Origin: a virus
Direction: 5' to 3' (one strand)
DNA: 30,860 nucleotides
IMG/VR virus record: IMGVR_UViG_3300026518_000041
Span: 1 to 30,860 of that record
Shown here: positions 19,655 through 28,599 of the stretch, piece after piece
Layout: every line of letters starts with the position of its first letter
How positions within the stretch are numbered: the first letter of the stretch is position 1
The notes under the pieces: generated by a model
Seen by the model: only the letters and a program-made list of their open reading frames with translations
Database searches by the model: none
Told to the model about the DNA's origin: nothing
Made by a program: the position numbers and the translations under genes

Positions 19655-21631
19655 ATGCGTATAGATGATAGATTTTCTTCTACGATAGCAGTTTTGGCTC
19701 AACCACCTAAAAGCAATTTTTTATCACTGCTTGGCGATACTGCTACTAAGTATGCAGATGACCAAAAAAAAGATGCTCTTGACGAAATAAACCTCACCAA
19801 CATCAAAAACAAGGTAGCAGATGATAGAAACCTTGTCAAGTATAAAGCCCACCTGGACAATGGCGGTAATGCCAGAAGCTGGTATGAAGAGGGTAATAGT
19901 TTTTTGACCGCTGAGGGGGTGAAGATGGCTGAGGGGTTGGATAGACAGAGAATTATGGATAAGTTGCAACAAAAGAAATATGATACTGACACGAAGTATA
20001 AAAATGCAATGATTTCCGAAAATAAGCGCAAGAATGACTATGAGATGGGCTTTCCTGTGACTAAGAGTGATACGGCTATTGCGTCTGTTTCTAAAGATAA
20101 TAGTGGGAACAAAATTGTCTTGTACCCTAACGGAGAAAAACGCATAGGCGGAGATAGGAACTGGAGAAATAATAATCCTGGAAATATTGAATATGGTGAT
20201 TATGCTAAGAAACATGGTGCCATAGGTACTGATGGCCGTTTTGCTATTTTCCCGAGTATGGATGACGGATATAGTGCTCAATCCTCTTTACTTCAAACAA
20301 AAAACTATAAAAATAAAACACTTTCTGAGGCTATTAGCCGTTATGCTCCTAAAGATGAAAACAATACTCAAGCATACATAGACAGTGTTACCAAAGCTAC
20401 AGGAGTATCGGCAGACACACCTATGAGTAGCTTGGATGCATCTACATTAAATAGTATTGTTAAGGCGATGTCTCAATACGAAGGGATGAAATCAGGAGAT
20501 GTCTCAAGAGTAGAAACCCGCCAAAAGCCTGACCCTGTAAAAGCCAAACAACAAGCCCTCATAAATACTGCACTGACAAAAGAGGTGATGGGCTTAGGTG
20601 ATGGGGCGGCTAAGGCTGAGGCGTTGGGTGTGTTGAACGACCCTACCATGAGTACGGCAAACAAGGTAAAGGCTGTGAGTGCGTATGAGAGTGCGTATCC
20701 TGGACAATCTAAAACAAGATTAGGCGAAAAAGAACGCTGGATGAAAGAAAGAGCAAGATTACAATCTCTACCTAATCGAACACCAGAAGAGGATCAACAA
20801 TTACAGGACTATCAGGGTTTTATTGACAAGGCACAGTCTACTGCTATGGCAGATTTGGGAAAGTCAGATAAAGACATAGCTAAAATACTTCTTGATGAAA
20901 GAAAAAAATTACCAAAAGGACTTCAAGATGTAGCTTGGAGTGAGATAGATATGTCTACTCTTCCCAAAAGACAGAGAGATAGAATTCAGTTACGTGCTAG
21001 AAATATTGCAAGAAAATTGAGTTTAAATAATACAACAGTTCAAAAAACTATATCTAGTATTACTGCACAAAAAATAAAAGTCGAAAATGTTATGAAGTCA
21101 ACGATAGACAAAATAAATCAAGGGATAGAGTTTAATGCTATTGAAAAACCAATTAGGGATAAGCTTACGTCATATTTTGGCATGAGTGATGAGCAGGCAG
21201 AGCTTCTGTTCAGAGGTAAGCAGGCACAGTCTTTTATAAATACGTACAGACACGCATTGTTTGGTTCTTCTCTTTCTAAAACTGAAGTACCAGAGTTTTT
21301 AAAATCTGCAACGACAATGAGTCAGTCAAATCAACACATCGCTATAGCTTTTGCTTCAATGATGGAAAACCTTGTTGCTAAAGCAGACGGGGTGAGAGAA
21401 GTGATGGGGGATACACTCTTTAATCTAAATTATGGAGCATGGTACAACAATTTAAAGAAGAACCTTTCTATGTATAAAAAAGCTGTGGGGTTAAGCACAG
21501 AGAACGCTACCCCTTCTAACGAACTTATCATTTTAGGAGAAGAGACTCCTTCTGTTGCACATGAGACAAATACGGCTATCCCTACTAGCACGTATAATGT
21601 AGACTATTTTAAACAAAAGTATGGCAAATGA
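19655..21631 (+). CDS. Ejection protein with muramidase-like domain
   Basis: 658 aa. Residues about 1-155 are helical and unrecognised. At about 165-275 lies a wall-degrading domain of the kind found in virion structural proteins: NWRNNNPGNIEYG (from Asn169), GAIGTDGRFAIFPSMDDGYS, KTLSEAISRYAPKDENNTQAYI. This RNNNPGNI pattern marks phage virion-associated lytic enzymes (P5-like), which open the wall at infection. The rest is long helical linker sequence. It overlaps the next gene by an ATGA junction. It probably travels in the capsid and is injected first, acting with the 1234-aa protein. The catalytic Glu is not certain. Confidence 0.75.
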   Translation: MRIDDRFSSTIAVLAQPPKSNFLSLLGDTATKYADDQKKDALDEINLTNIKNKVADDRNLVKYKAHLDNGGNARSWYEEGNSFLTAEGVKMAEGLDRQRIMDKLQQKKYDTDTKYKNAMISENKRKNDYEMGFPVTKSDTAIASVSKDNSGNKIVLYPNGEKRIGGDRNWRNNNPGNIEYGDYAKKHGAIGTDGRFAIFPSMDDGYSAQSSLLQTKNYKNKTLSEAISRYAPKDENNTQAYIDSVTKATGVSADTPMSSLDASTLNSIVKAMSQYEGMKSGDVSRVETRQKPDPVKAKQQALINTALTKEVMGLGDGAAKAEALGVLNDPTMSTANKVKAVSAYESAYPGQSKTRLGEKERWMKERARLQSLPNRTPEEDQQLQDYQGFIDKAQSTAMADLGKSDKDIAKILLDERKKLPKGLQDVAWSEIDMSTLPKRQRDRIQLRARNIARKLSLNNTTVQKTISSITAQKIKVENVMKSTIDKINQGIEFNAIEKPIRDKLTSYFGMSDEQAELLFRGKQAQSFINTYRHALFGSSLSKTEVPEFLKSATTMSQSNQHIAIAFASMMENLVAKADGVREVMGDTLFNLNYGAWYNNLKKNLSMYKKAVGLSTENATPSNELIILGEETPSVAHETNTAIPTSTYNVDYFKQKYGK

Positions 21632-24600
21632 TAAATTTTGATAATCTGAATGAAAATGACCTAAAAGTCTTATCGGCTGTAGAAAATGGTGAGAAGGTTG
21701 ATGCTTCTCTTTTTGATGGGTTAAGTAGCGATGGACTTTCTGTGTTGCAAAAGATGGAAGCGGACAAATCATCTAAAATGCCTACCTCGTCAGAAGTTCC
21801 ACTTCCTACCCAAGACAAAGCATATTGGGATGCCCTTGAACCTGCTACGGATGAAGTGCTAGACAATCCAGATGCTTCTATCTGGGATAAAACGAAGAGA
21901 TACGCAGGTATAGTAACAGACAACATAGTAAACCTAGCAGGAACAGTTATACCTCTTCCTTTGCCTGATGCTGAGATAAGTGACTCTCCTTATACTATAC
22001 GGGCTACGGCAAATCGTGAGATAGATGCTGTAGGTAAAGATGATGCCAATTTTCAAACCTATAAATTATTTCATCAACTAGCCAATATCAAATGGGGAAC
22101 AGGTGACGATGAAGAAAATCTGAAAACTTTTTATAAAAATGCGAAACAGCTACTTGTAGATAAACTGGGGTATAAGCACTTTGCTAAACAAGGTGGTAAA
22201 TTTGTAGCAGTAGATAAAGACAACAAAGTAGTCAAGCTTGATGATAATTGGTGGAAAAGTATATTGGCTTCTACGAGAGGAGATAAGGGAGAGCTTTATG
22301 ACGGCATGATAGGTGCTACTCTTGGTGCAAAATATGGAAAAGGTGGAGCTAAAGGCAAGTTAGCATCTTCTATGGTGGGCGGTGCAGTGGGTGCGGCATT
22401 TGGAAACATTACTGACCAACTTATGTCGAGCATAGCGACTGGAGAAAAACTAAGTTTAAGACAAAGAGCAGATGAAGTCACCAAGGCTGCTGTGTTAGAT
22501 GCGGGGGGTAATCTTATTGTTGGTCATGCTGCACCGTTGATAGCCAATGGTGTAGTGGCTGGGGCTAAAGGTGTGTATAAGGCAACGACTGCGATGATAG
22601 ATGTGTTGGACAAGGCTAAGAAGTTTGATGTGAATAATTATGTTCAAAAACGTATCATCGATGATATGGCAAAACTTCCTGAAGCGGAACAAAAGAGATA
22701 TCTGGATGCTCTGGACTTTGCGAAAGAGAACAATATACAGCTTACTTCTACCTCGGTACTTGACCACCCTCAGCTTGACCAGATGGTGCAAGAGTTGGCA
22801 CGTAATCCGTTTATACGTCAAGGGGTAAAGAACTTAGAAGCTAAAAGTAGAGATAAGCTTATAAAACAAGTATTTGATGTTTTAGAAAGCGCGGGTCCCA
22901 AGGCTACGGCTGAAGAGCTGGACCCACTGCTCAAACAAGAGCTGGGCGATGCACTGGGCAAACGTAATGCTACAGTGAGACACCTTTATGATGATTTTGA
23001 ACATAAGGTGAGCGGTGAAGTGGTCACAAAAGCCAAGAAGCTTACAGAAGATTTAGCCTCTATAGGTGACAAATACGGTTTTAAAGAAGGGGGAAAGATA
23101 CTCGATGAAGAAGTAGCTGCTGCGGATGCGTATGTAAAAAAGATACTTAACCCTAGAATACGAAACAACACACTTGATGCCAAGGTACTAGACAAGATAA
23201 GTTCAAACTTCGGGAAGCGTGCGAGTGCATACAAGATGAATAATCCTAAGCTCTATGCGTACTACAACGAAGCCAAAGGGCTTGTGGATAGTGAAATACA
23301 AAAGGTAAGTGCTTACGAGGGTGACGATGTGGCTCAGGCACTCAACGTGGCACGTAAGGCCTATAAGGAAAAAGTAAACATCTATGGAAACAAAAGTGAA
23401 TACTCTGAAATACGCAAGGCGATGGAGAGTGACAGACCCAATGAGGCTATAGCTTCACTGCTTAAAGGCGACAAAGGGCTTGACAATGCCAATATGCTAA
23501 AGCAAGAGTTAGGTGGTAGTGAGTCTGGTGATGCACTTATAGGGGCGTTGGGTAGAAAAGAGCTTGATGATGCTCTAGCGAATGTAAATATGAAGTCGCC
23601 TAGCTCTTTAGCTAAGGTTCTCTCTTCTGACAAGATGAAAGTGGCTAAACGCTTGTTGGGTGAAGCGTCTAGTAAAAAGCTTGATGATATAGCAACACTC
23701 TTTGAGATGATGGGACGTACCGAGAAACTACTCTCTGGTGCTGGGTCTGAGATAGCGTCTGCAAGTGCTGCTTCTTTGCCGATTAAGATTATGCATGGTA
23801 TAGAAAAGCTGATGGTGCGGTTACAACAAAAACGACTGTTTGGTAAAGTGTTTGACAACACGCTTGCACAGGAGATGTTGCACAAAACACTTAAGGCTTC
23901 ACAAGATGCGAGTACACCAAGAGAGTTTAAAGTCGTAGATAACTTTTTAAAAAGAACCGCGAGAACGATAGAAAAAGAGACGGGTGAGGACTTTTCTGAC
24001 ATCTACGACAAACGCAAGATACAAAAGGCCGCTATAGTAGAACGTAAAGCCAAAGAGGCAGAGGCAGAGGCACTTAAGCGTGAAGTAAAAACCTTTAAAG
24101 TGCCAGAGCTTGCAGAACTGCGAGCCGTGGGTAAGACTGCGAACAATGAAGACGTGGTACTGCTCAATCATTCTATAGGACGCATACAGCAAGGTACGCA
24201 AACACCTGTAGATGTAGAACGGTACATTAAGGCTAGAAAGTCTTTAGATGAGGATACCTTTTTTAAAGCCTATGAAAAAGAGAAGGTGCTAGAACTACCT
24301 GCTAAGTACAGGACTGAAAACATACCTGAGTCAGTAGCGAACATCAAAGAGCTTAGAGACTATCTGATGAGTAACCCTGAGCTAAAGTATGGTAATGAGT
24401 TAAGCCCTGCTTCTGTCAATGCTTTGGTACGTGACCTAGAAGAAGAGGGTGTACCTAGAAGCATGGCACACGATACACTCTATGATGAGCTTAAGTCTAT
24501 GCACGCGGCGTTAAAAGACCGTATAGATGAAGCATATACCCCCAAACAAACCGCCTCAACCGAACACGTACTTGAAGAGCCGTTAGATGCCAATGGTAAT

Positions 24601-25332
24601 GCACTGTTTGCTAAAGGGATGGATCACCTTTTAGTAGGTGGAGTGGCTGGTGTGAGTGAAGATGAAAATGGAAACATAACTTTTGACCCCGAGAGGTTCA
24701 TACTAGGTATGGGTGGTTATACTGCGGTGAAGGCTTTGGCTAAGAACCCACGCGTAAGACAAGAGGTGAAGGACTTGGCTTTGTTTGCTTTGGAGAAAGC
24801 AGGTAACAAATTAGAAGGGTCTGTCTTTGATACGCGTTCATTTATGGCTCCTCTTGAATCGTTTGGGCGTAACTTTGCTAAATATAAGTCAGAACCTAAA
24901 AAGGCCATAGCCAAACTCATGAAAGAAAAAAATGGTCAAGTCAAAGGTGCTCTGTATCATCCTTCATTAGGAGAGATAGACTTAGTATGGGGGAAAGTTT
25001 TAGACCCTAAAGAACATACTGGGTATGGACTTGCTCACATCATCGATAAGCATGGTGAGGAGGTAGCGAAGAGACTTGATGACATTGTTATGGGTGGAAA
25101 GATAATTGAGGCAAAAGGTAACAGAGTTGTTTTAGAGAATGGTGATGACTTAGGTGTCGTTGCGATGAGATGGAATAAAGAAGATAAGAACTGGGTAATT
25201 TCAGCTTATGAGCCTGAGAAGCAGATTTCTACCGATGCTTCTACTTTGGCTGGGGAATCGGATAATCTATCCCCAAAGGCTGAGTTTAGTATAGCACAGA
25301 ATACAAAGAATGTCAAAAAGGACACCAAATGA
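21628..25332 (+). CDS. Giant ejection protein with C-terminal PBECR-like nuclease domain
   Basis: 1234 aa, largest gene here. A Gly/Ala-rich hydrophobic stretch at about 224-265 (GMIGATLGAKYGKGGAKGKL, SSMVGGAVGAAFGN) could insert into membranes; residues 290-1000 are mostly helical with coiled coils, as in podovirus internal virion proteins. At about 1103-1195 is a compact domain: GALYHPSLGEIDLVWG (Asp118 of the last kilobase, i.e. residue 1118, and Trp1121), GYGLAHIIDKHGEEV (His1137, His1142), then VVAMRWNKEDKNWVISAYE. It matches the phage Barnase-EndoU-ColicinE5/D-RelE-like (PBECR) nuclease pattern found at the ends of MuF and other injected phage proteins. A short low-complexity tail follows. 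Delivery of an RNase into the new host is inferred. No immunity gene is evident beside it. Confidence 0.75.
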   Translation: MINFDNLNENDLKVLSAVENGEKVDASLFDGLSSDGLSVLQKMEADKSSKMPTSSEVPLPTQDKAYWDALEPATDEVLDNPDASIWDKTKRYAGIVTDNIVNLAGTVIPLPLPDAEISDSPYTIRATANREIDAVGKDDANFQTYKLFHQLANIKWGTGDDEENLKTFYKNAKQLLVDKLGYKHFAKQGGKFVAVDKDNKVVKLDDNWWKSILASTRGDKGELYDGMIGATLGAKYGKGGAKGKLASSMVGGAVGAAFGNITDQLMSSIATGEKLSLRQRADEVTKAAVLDAGGNLIVGHAAPLIANGVVAGAKGVYKATTAMIDVLDKAKKFDVNNYVQKRIIDDMAKLPEAEQKRYLDALDFAKENNIQLTSTSVLDHPQLDQMVQELARNPFIRQGVKNLEAKSRDKLIKQVFDVLESAGPKATAEELDPLLKQELGDALGKRNATVRHLYDDFEHKVSGEVVTKAKKLTEDLASIGDKYGFKEGGKILDEEVAAADAYVKKILNPRIRNNTLDAKVLDKISSNFGKRASAYKMNNPKLYAYYNEAKGLVDSEIQKVSAYEGDDVAQALNVARKAYKEKVNIYGNKSEYSEIRKAMESDRPNEAIASLLKGDKGLDNANMLKQELGGSESGDALIGALGRKELDDALANVNMKSPSSLAKVLSSDKMKVAKRLLGEASSKKLDDIATLFEMMGRTEKLLSGAGSEIASASAASLPIKIMHGIEKLMVRLQQKRLFGKVFDNTLAQEMLHKTLKASQDASTPREFKVVDNFLKRTARTIEKETGEDFSDIYDKRKIQKAAIVERKAKEAEAEALKREVKTFKVPELAELRAVGKTANNEDVVLLNHSIGRIQQGTQTPVDVERYIKARKSLDEDTFFKAYEKEKVLELPAKYRTENIPESVANIKELRDYLMSNPELKYGNELSPASVNALVRDLEEEGVPRSMAHDTLYDELKSMHAALKDRIDEAYTPKQTASTEHVLEEPLDANGNALFAKGMDHLLVGGVAGVSEDENGNITFDPERFILGMGGYTAVKALAKNPRVRQEVKDLALFALEKAGNKLEGSVFDTRSFMAPLESFGRNFAKYKSEPKKAIAKLMKEKNGQVKGALYHPSLGEIDLVWGKVLDPKEHTGYGLAHIIDKHGEEVAKRLDDIVMGGKIIEAKGNRVVLENGDDLGVVAMRWNKEDKNWVISAYEPEKQISTDASTLAGESDNLSPKAEFSIAQNTKNVKKDTK

Positions 25333-27032
25333 CAAAACAACAACGCATAAACTACCTACAAGACATTTGGGATGAGGCGGTAAAACTTACTTGGCACTCA
25401 CGCAGAGAAGCCAGAGAGATGTACGAGTATCTACGTGGTAATCAACTCCCCGATGATGTCATCGCTACGTTAGAGAGTAGAGGACAGCCTATACAGTGGG
25501 AAAATGTGATACAAGAGATAGACACATCCATAGAGGGGATGAAGCTCATGACGCGTACAGAGCTTAGTCTCACGAACCGCCACCCTGAAGATGAAGAGCG
25601 TGTGAAGGTGATGGAGAGCATACACAAATCTACACTGGATGCGCCTGAGTGGTGGGAAAACAAGGCACGCTCTGACTTGGACTTGCGTATAGTGGGACTT
25701 TCTGCTATAGAGACAGTACTTGTGAACATGGATGAGTTTGATGGTCAAGGTAAACGGCTTAGAGAGATGAGGCACGACTACTTGCCTGCGTTAGAGTGTT
25801 ATATAGATATGTACAGCCGTAAAACTGACTACTCTGATGCAAGATACTTCCATCATAGCCGAATGTATGACAAAAAAACATTGGTACGAAAATTTGGTGC
25901 CGAAGCCAAGAAGCTTGAGGAAGATAACTACGGCATGTGTAGAGTAACACGTACATGGTACAGAGATGGGGACACGATACGCATCGCGACATGGTATGGT
26001 GATGTAGTGCTTGAAGATATAGCGCAACCATACACGAAGACCAAAGGCAGATTTTCAGTGGCAGTAAGACGTACCAAGATTACGCATGTTCGAGAGTACG
26101 TAGGGATGTACCGAAACGTCAAACCTTTCCAAGACAAGATAAACAACATGATGTTAAGACTCATCAACATGCTAGGCTCTTCTAAACTGCTTGTGGAAGC
26201 TTCAGCAGTGGCAGACATAGACGTGTTTCAAGAAGAGTACAGTATGGACAACTCAGTGACGGTGGTAAACGACGGTACGTTGAAAGACAAACGCATACAA
26301 GACATACGCTTGACTAACGACATTACACAGCTTATGAGTCTGGTACAGGATGCGAGGCGTAAGGCATTGCAGATTATGGGGCTGAACCCTGAGCTACTAG
26401 GTACAAGTACCATCCGACAAAGTGGTGTAGCGTTGGAAATAAAGCAGAATGCAGGCTTAGTAGGGTTACAGAAGTTTCTTACTACAAGTACAGAGATGGA
26501 CAAGGACTTGCTAGAGTTAGACTCTGGCATCATGCAGCAGTATTTTACAGCAGAGCAAGTCTTTTCCATCACTGGGCGTGAGGGAGTCAAGGAACATTTC
26601 TACCTAAACGAGTACGAACGTGATGCTACTGGACGTGTGATGTTTAAAGATGGTGTCCCTATGCAGCAAAACATCCTTTTTGTCGGGCGTTATGACCTTA
26701 CCATAGACCAAGTGCCATTCAACAATGGAAGTTCAGATGCCAAGATGAAGTCATGGGCTGAGATGATGAAGATTATCCCACCAGAGAAAGCAGCAGCTCT
26801 CATACCTAGTATGCTTAGAGATGTAGGCTCTGCACAAGCAGATGAGACAAGAGACATACTAGCTAAGTTAGATGCACAGGCAGCGCAAGCCCCACAAGGT
26901 GAAGACCCTGCGATGCAACAGATGAAGCTACAGATGCAGACTATGCAAGCGAAGATAGAAGAGATGGTGTCTAAGGCGAACTTGAACAATGCTAAGGCTG
27001 GGGAGATAGCAGGAAGTAAAGGTACTGAATAG
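25329..27032 (+). CDS. Portal protein (podovirus type)
   Basis: 567 aa, ATGA overlap with the preceding gene. It shows the order typical of P22/N4-like portals: an N-terminal helical region (RREAREMYEYLRGNQLPDDV), WWENKARSDLDLRIVGLSAIETV, a wing with YVGMYRNVKPFQDKINNMML, then QIMGLNPELLGTSTIRQSGV and the long stem/crown helix EIKQNAGLVGLQKFL. The C-terminus is Gln/Met-rich (MQQMKLQMQTMQAKIEEMV), like the helical barrel. The portal ring is the DNA entry and exit pore for TerL. Its place after the ejection proteins, 17 kb from terL, is unusual. The next gene converges on it. Confidence 0.85.
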   Translation: MTKQQRINYLQDIWDEAVKLTWHSRREAREMYEYLRGNQLPDDVIATLESRGQPIQWENVIQEIDTSIEGMKLMTRTELSLTNRHPEDEERVKVMESIHKSTLDAPEWWENKARSDLDLRIVGLSAIETVLVNMDEFDGQGKRLREMRHDYLPALECYIDMYSRKTDYSDARYFHHSRMYDKKTLVRKFGAEAKKLEEDNYGMCRVTRTWYRDGDTIRIATWYGDVVLEDIAQPYTKTKGRFSVAVRRTKITHVREYVGMYRNVKPFQDKINNMMLRLINMLGSSKLLVEASAVADIDVFQEEYSMDNSVTVVNDGTLKDKRIQDIRLTNDITQLMSLVQDARRKALQIMGLNPELLGTSTIRQSGVALEIKQNAGLVGLQKFLTTSTEMDKDLLELDSGIMQQYFTAEQVFSITGREGVKEHFYLNEYERDATGRVMFKDGVPMQQNILFVGRYDLTIDQVPFNNGSSDAKMKSWAEMMKIIPPEKAAALIPSMLRDVGSAQADETRDILAKLDAQAAQAPQGEDPAMQQMKLQMQTMQAKIEEMVSKANLNNAKAGEIAGSKGTE

Positions 27033-27079
27033 AGCTGTTTTAAAACCGTGTGATTGTACTAATTATGCGAGTATGTGGT

Positions 27080-27195
27080 AAGACTTAGGCTCTCGCCTTT
27101 GTCTTGTCAAGCCTAAACACTTCTAGGCACACCTCTAAGAAATAGGCATACACCTCTACCAAGTCGTCACTTATCGCTGTTGCCTTCATGAGTCT
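27080..27195 (-). repeat. Long inverted repeat, right arm (116 bp)
   Basis: Reverse-complement copy of 1293-1408 with one mismatch; contains the 3' half of the second 77-aa gene. The two arms are in opposite orientation 25.7 kb apart, so recombination between them would invert the whole intervening lytic region. Confidence 0.95.
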
Positions 27196-27318
27196 GGTGA
27201 GGCGTGGCTGTGGTAGTTTGTGTAGCCACGCTGCGTAGGCTGTGAAGTTTACGTCTTCGTTGTTGCGTCTGAATTCTTCTTCTATCTGGAGTATATTGTT
27301 TTTGGTTAATGTTTCCAT
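27085..27318 (-). CDS. 77-aa conserved protein, right copy
   Basis: Paralogue of 1170-1403. The N-terminal third differs (METLTKNNILQIEEEFRRNN, VNFTAYAAW versus ADLTAYTEW), while from LHKLPQPRLTRLMKA to the end the two proteins are identical. It follows the antirepressor at 27328-28065 by 9 bases, the same spacing as the left pair. Function is unknown; conservation of the gene pair at both ends argues for a joint role. It converges with the portal gene; no clear terminator is seen in the 52 bases between. Confidence 0.7.
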   Translation of the reverse strand: METLTKNNILQIEEEFRRNNEDVNFTAYAAWLHKLPQPRLTRLMKATAISDDLVEVYAYFLEVCLEVFRLDKTKARA

Positions 27319-27327
27319 GATTCACTC

Positions 27328-28065
27328 CTACAGTTCTACTGTGCGTAAAAAAGACATAGCTGCATAGTATCTCTCACGTGGTATTTCGTGGTAACTGCTT
27401 ACGTCAAAGTGTTTGTTTAGCTTTATAAACACCGCAGGGATGGCAGACTCCGAACTGATGCCTATCTTGTTTGCTAGTATGCGTCCCTGGTCTGTTGCTT
27501 CTTGTCTAAGTACTTTAAGCTGGTCTTTGTCTAGTGGTAGGTTCTGTATAACCTCTGTAGCCGTGTCTATGACCGCTGTGGCTTTTTGTAAGTAAAACCC
27601 TGCTCTTTTATGTTCTAGCTGATAGCTGTCGAACTTCTCTTCAAAGGCGTTGAGTCTAGTGTCTATGTGGGCGGTGAGTTCTTCTTTTATCCCGTCTAGG
27701 GCTAAAGTGTTGCCTTTTAGCTGTGCTATGTAGTCCCTCTCTATCTTGATGAAGTGGTCACGATAGGCTTTTGCTTTTTTGCTTTGGCTCATCATGGCGA
27801 TGTGCTTTGCAGACTCTATGGTGAGGAGGTACTCTTTTTTATATTTTGCACCAGATACCTGCTCGTCCTTTTGGGTGAGCAGGGCAAAATCTTTGTTTTC
27901 TTCTAGGTCAGCTCTTCTGATTTGGGCCTTTATCCAACCGCTGAAGTCTTTAGAAACATTTAGTCCATCATGTAAGTCTCTAGCATTTACACTATTAGCT
28001 TCTTGCCCGCCTATGTGGCTAGGTATAATTTGAATTAGTGGTGAATGTTGTGTGGGTGTGTTCAT
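27328..28065 (-). CDS. AntA/AntB-type antirepressor
   Basis: 245 aa with AAAGGA upstream. Residues about 20-110 match the AntA/AntB antirepressor domain: VNARDLHDGLNVSKDFSGWI, ENKDFALLTQKDEQ, KKEYLLTIESAKHIAMMSQS, KAYRDHFIKIERDY. A coiled-coil middle leads to the C-terminal domain shared with the Rha-type protein at 459-1160 (about 180-245, QLKVLRQEATDQGRILANKIG, SAIPAVFIKLNKHFDV). Antirepressors of this kind bind and disable phage repressors. It has its own promoter at 28110-28138 set among repeated CGATTATT boxes. As the CI-like repressor lacks a self-cleavage domain, this protein is the likely trigger of induction. Confidence 0.8.
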   Translation of the reverse strand: MNTPTQHSPLIQIIPSHIGGQEANSVNARDLHDGLNVSKDFSGWIKAQIRRADLEENKDFALLTQKDEQVSGAKYKKEYLLTIESAKHIAMMSQSKKAKAYRDHFIKIERDYIAQLKGNTLALDGIKEELTAHIDTRLNAFEEKFDSYQLEHKRAGFYLQKATAVIDTATEVIQNLPLDKDQLKVLRQEATDQGRILANKIGISSESAIPAVFIKLNKHFDVSSYHEIPRERYYAAMSFLRTVEL

Positions 28066-28085
28066 TATATAATCCTTTCAATAAT

Positions 28086-28217
28086 ACGATTATTCATATT
28101 ATATTTAGAATTATATTGGAATATTTGTATTAAGTCAAGTGTAACATACGATTATTCTAATTAAGTATAGTTTTTATTAGAATAATCGCACAAGATAGTG
28201 CTATTGCTACGATTATT
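28086..28217. promoter_or_regulatory. Repeated CGATTATT operator boxes
   Basis: ACGATTATT occurs at 28086-28094, 28148-28156 and 28209-28217. The middle copy starts a 13-bp perfect inverted repeat, CGATTATTCTAAT at 28149-28161 with its complement at 28177-28189. The boxes surround the minus-strand promoter at 28110-28138. They are likely binding sites for the HTH protein encoded just upstream, and differ completely from the AGTG-N9-CACT sites of the left module. Confidence 0.6.
28110..28138 (-). promoter_or_regulatory. Promoter of the AntA/AntB-type gene
   Basis: On the minus strand: TTGACT (28138-28133), 17-base spacer, TATAAT (28115-28110), 45 bases before the antirepressor start. It lies between CGATTATT boxes, so it is probably repressed by the HTH protein of the module. 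Confidence 0.75.
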
Positions 28218-28245
28218 ACTTTATTGTAAAATGGACTCGGGTATC

Positions 28246-28467
28246 TCATAATTCTTTGATTACTGAGTACGCATTTTTTATAGAACTTAATTTATTTTTC
28301 AATTCATTATTTTCTATCATGAGTTTTAGGGCAAGTGCAGTCATTTTTGGAATGTTGCCTTTTACCCAATCGGATATACTTGATGGGCTTACCTCCAACA
28401 TATCCGCCAACTCTTTCTGTGTAACACCAAGCTCTTTGCAGGTTTGTTTTACTATGTTCTTATCCAT
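28246..28467 (-). CDS. Small HTH regulator, right module
   Basis: 73 aa with AAGGAG upstream. A classical XRE-type HTH: CKELGVTQKELADMLEVSPS, then SISDWVKGNIPKMTALALKL with the recognition helix around SSISDWVKG. A short charged C-terminal helix (NNELKNKLSSI) follows. It is the counterpart of the partial gene at the window's left edge. Its promoter (28518-28490) carries the CI-like operator, so the repressor likely silences it in the lysogen. Its own target is probably the box cluster downstream. XRE-type regulator is secure; the circuit is inference. Confidence 0.75.
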   Translation of the reverse strand: MDKNIVKQTCKELGVTQKELADMLEVSPSSISDWVKGNIPKMTALALKLMIENNELKNKLSSIKNAYSVIKEL

Positions 28468-28485
28468 CTAGACTCCTTATGTTTT

Positions 28486-28525
28486 GAGCATTATATATCT
28501 TTCTGATATATAAGTCAAGGCTTTT
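28486..28525 (-). promoter_or_regulatory. Promoter-operator of the right antirepressor module
   Basis: Minus strand: TTGACT (28518-28513), 17 bases, TATAAT (28495-28490). The spacer and -10 are covered by a perfect palindrome, arms TTATATATC (28491-28499) and GATATATAA (28505-28513) around five bases. The 40-bp block equals that at 29269-29308 except for one base, in reverse orientation. Confidence 0.8.
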
Positions 28526-28599
28526 ATTTATTTTTTGCGTATAAATATATCTAAAACTTCTATGTTATACTTTTCTTTCATCATATGAAAGGAGAATAT

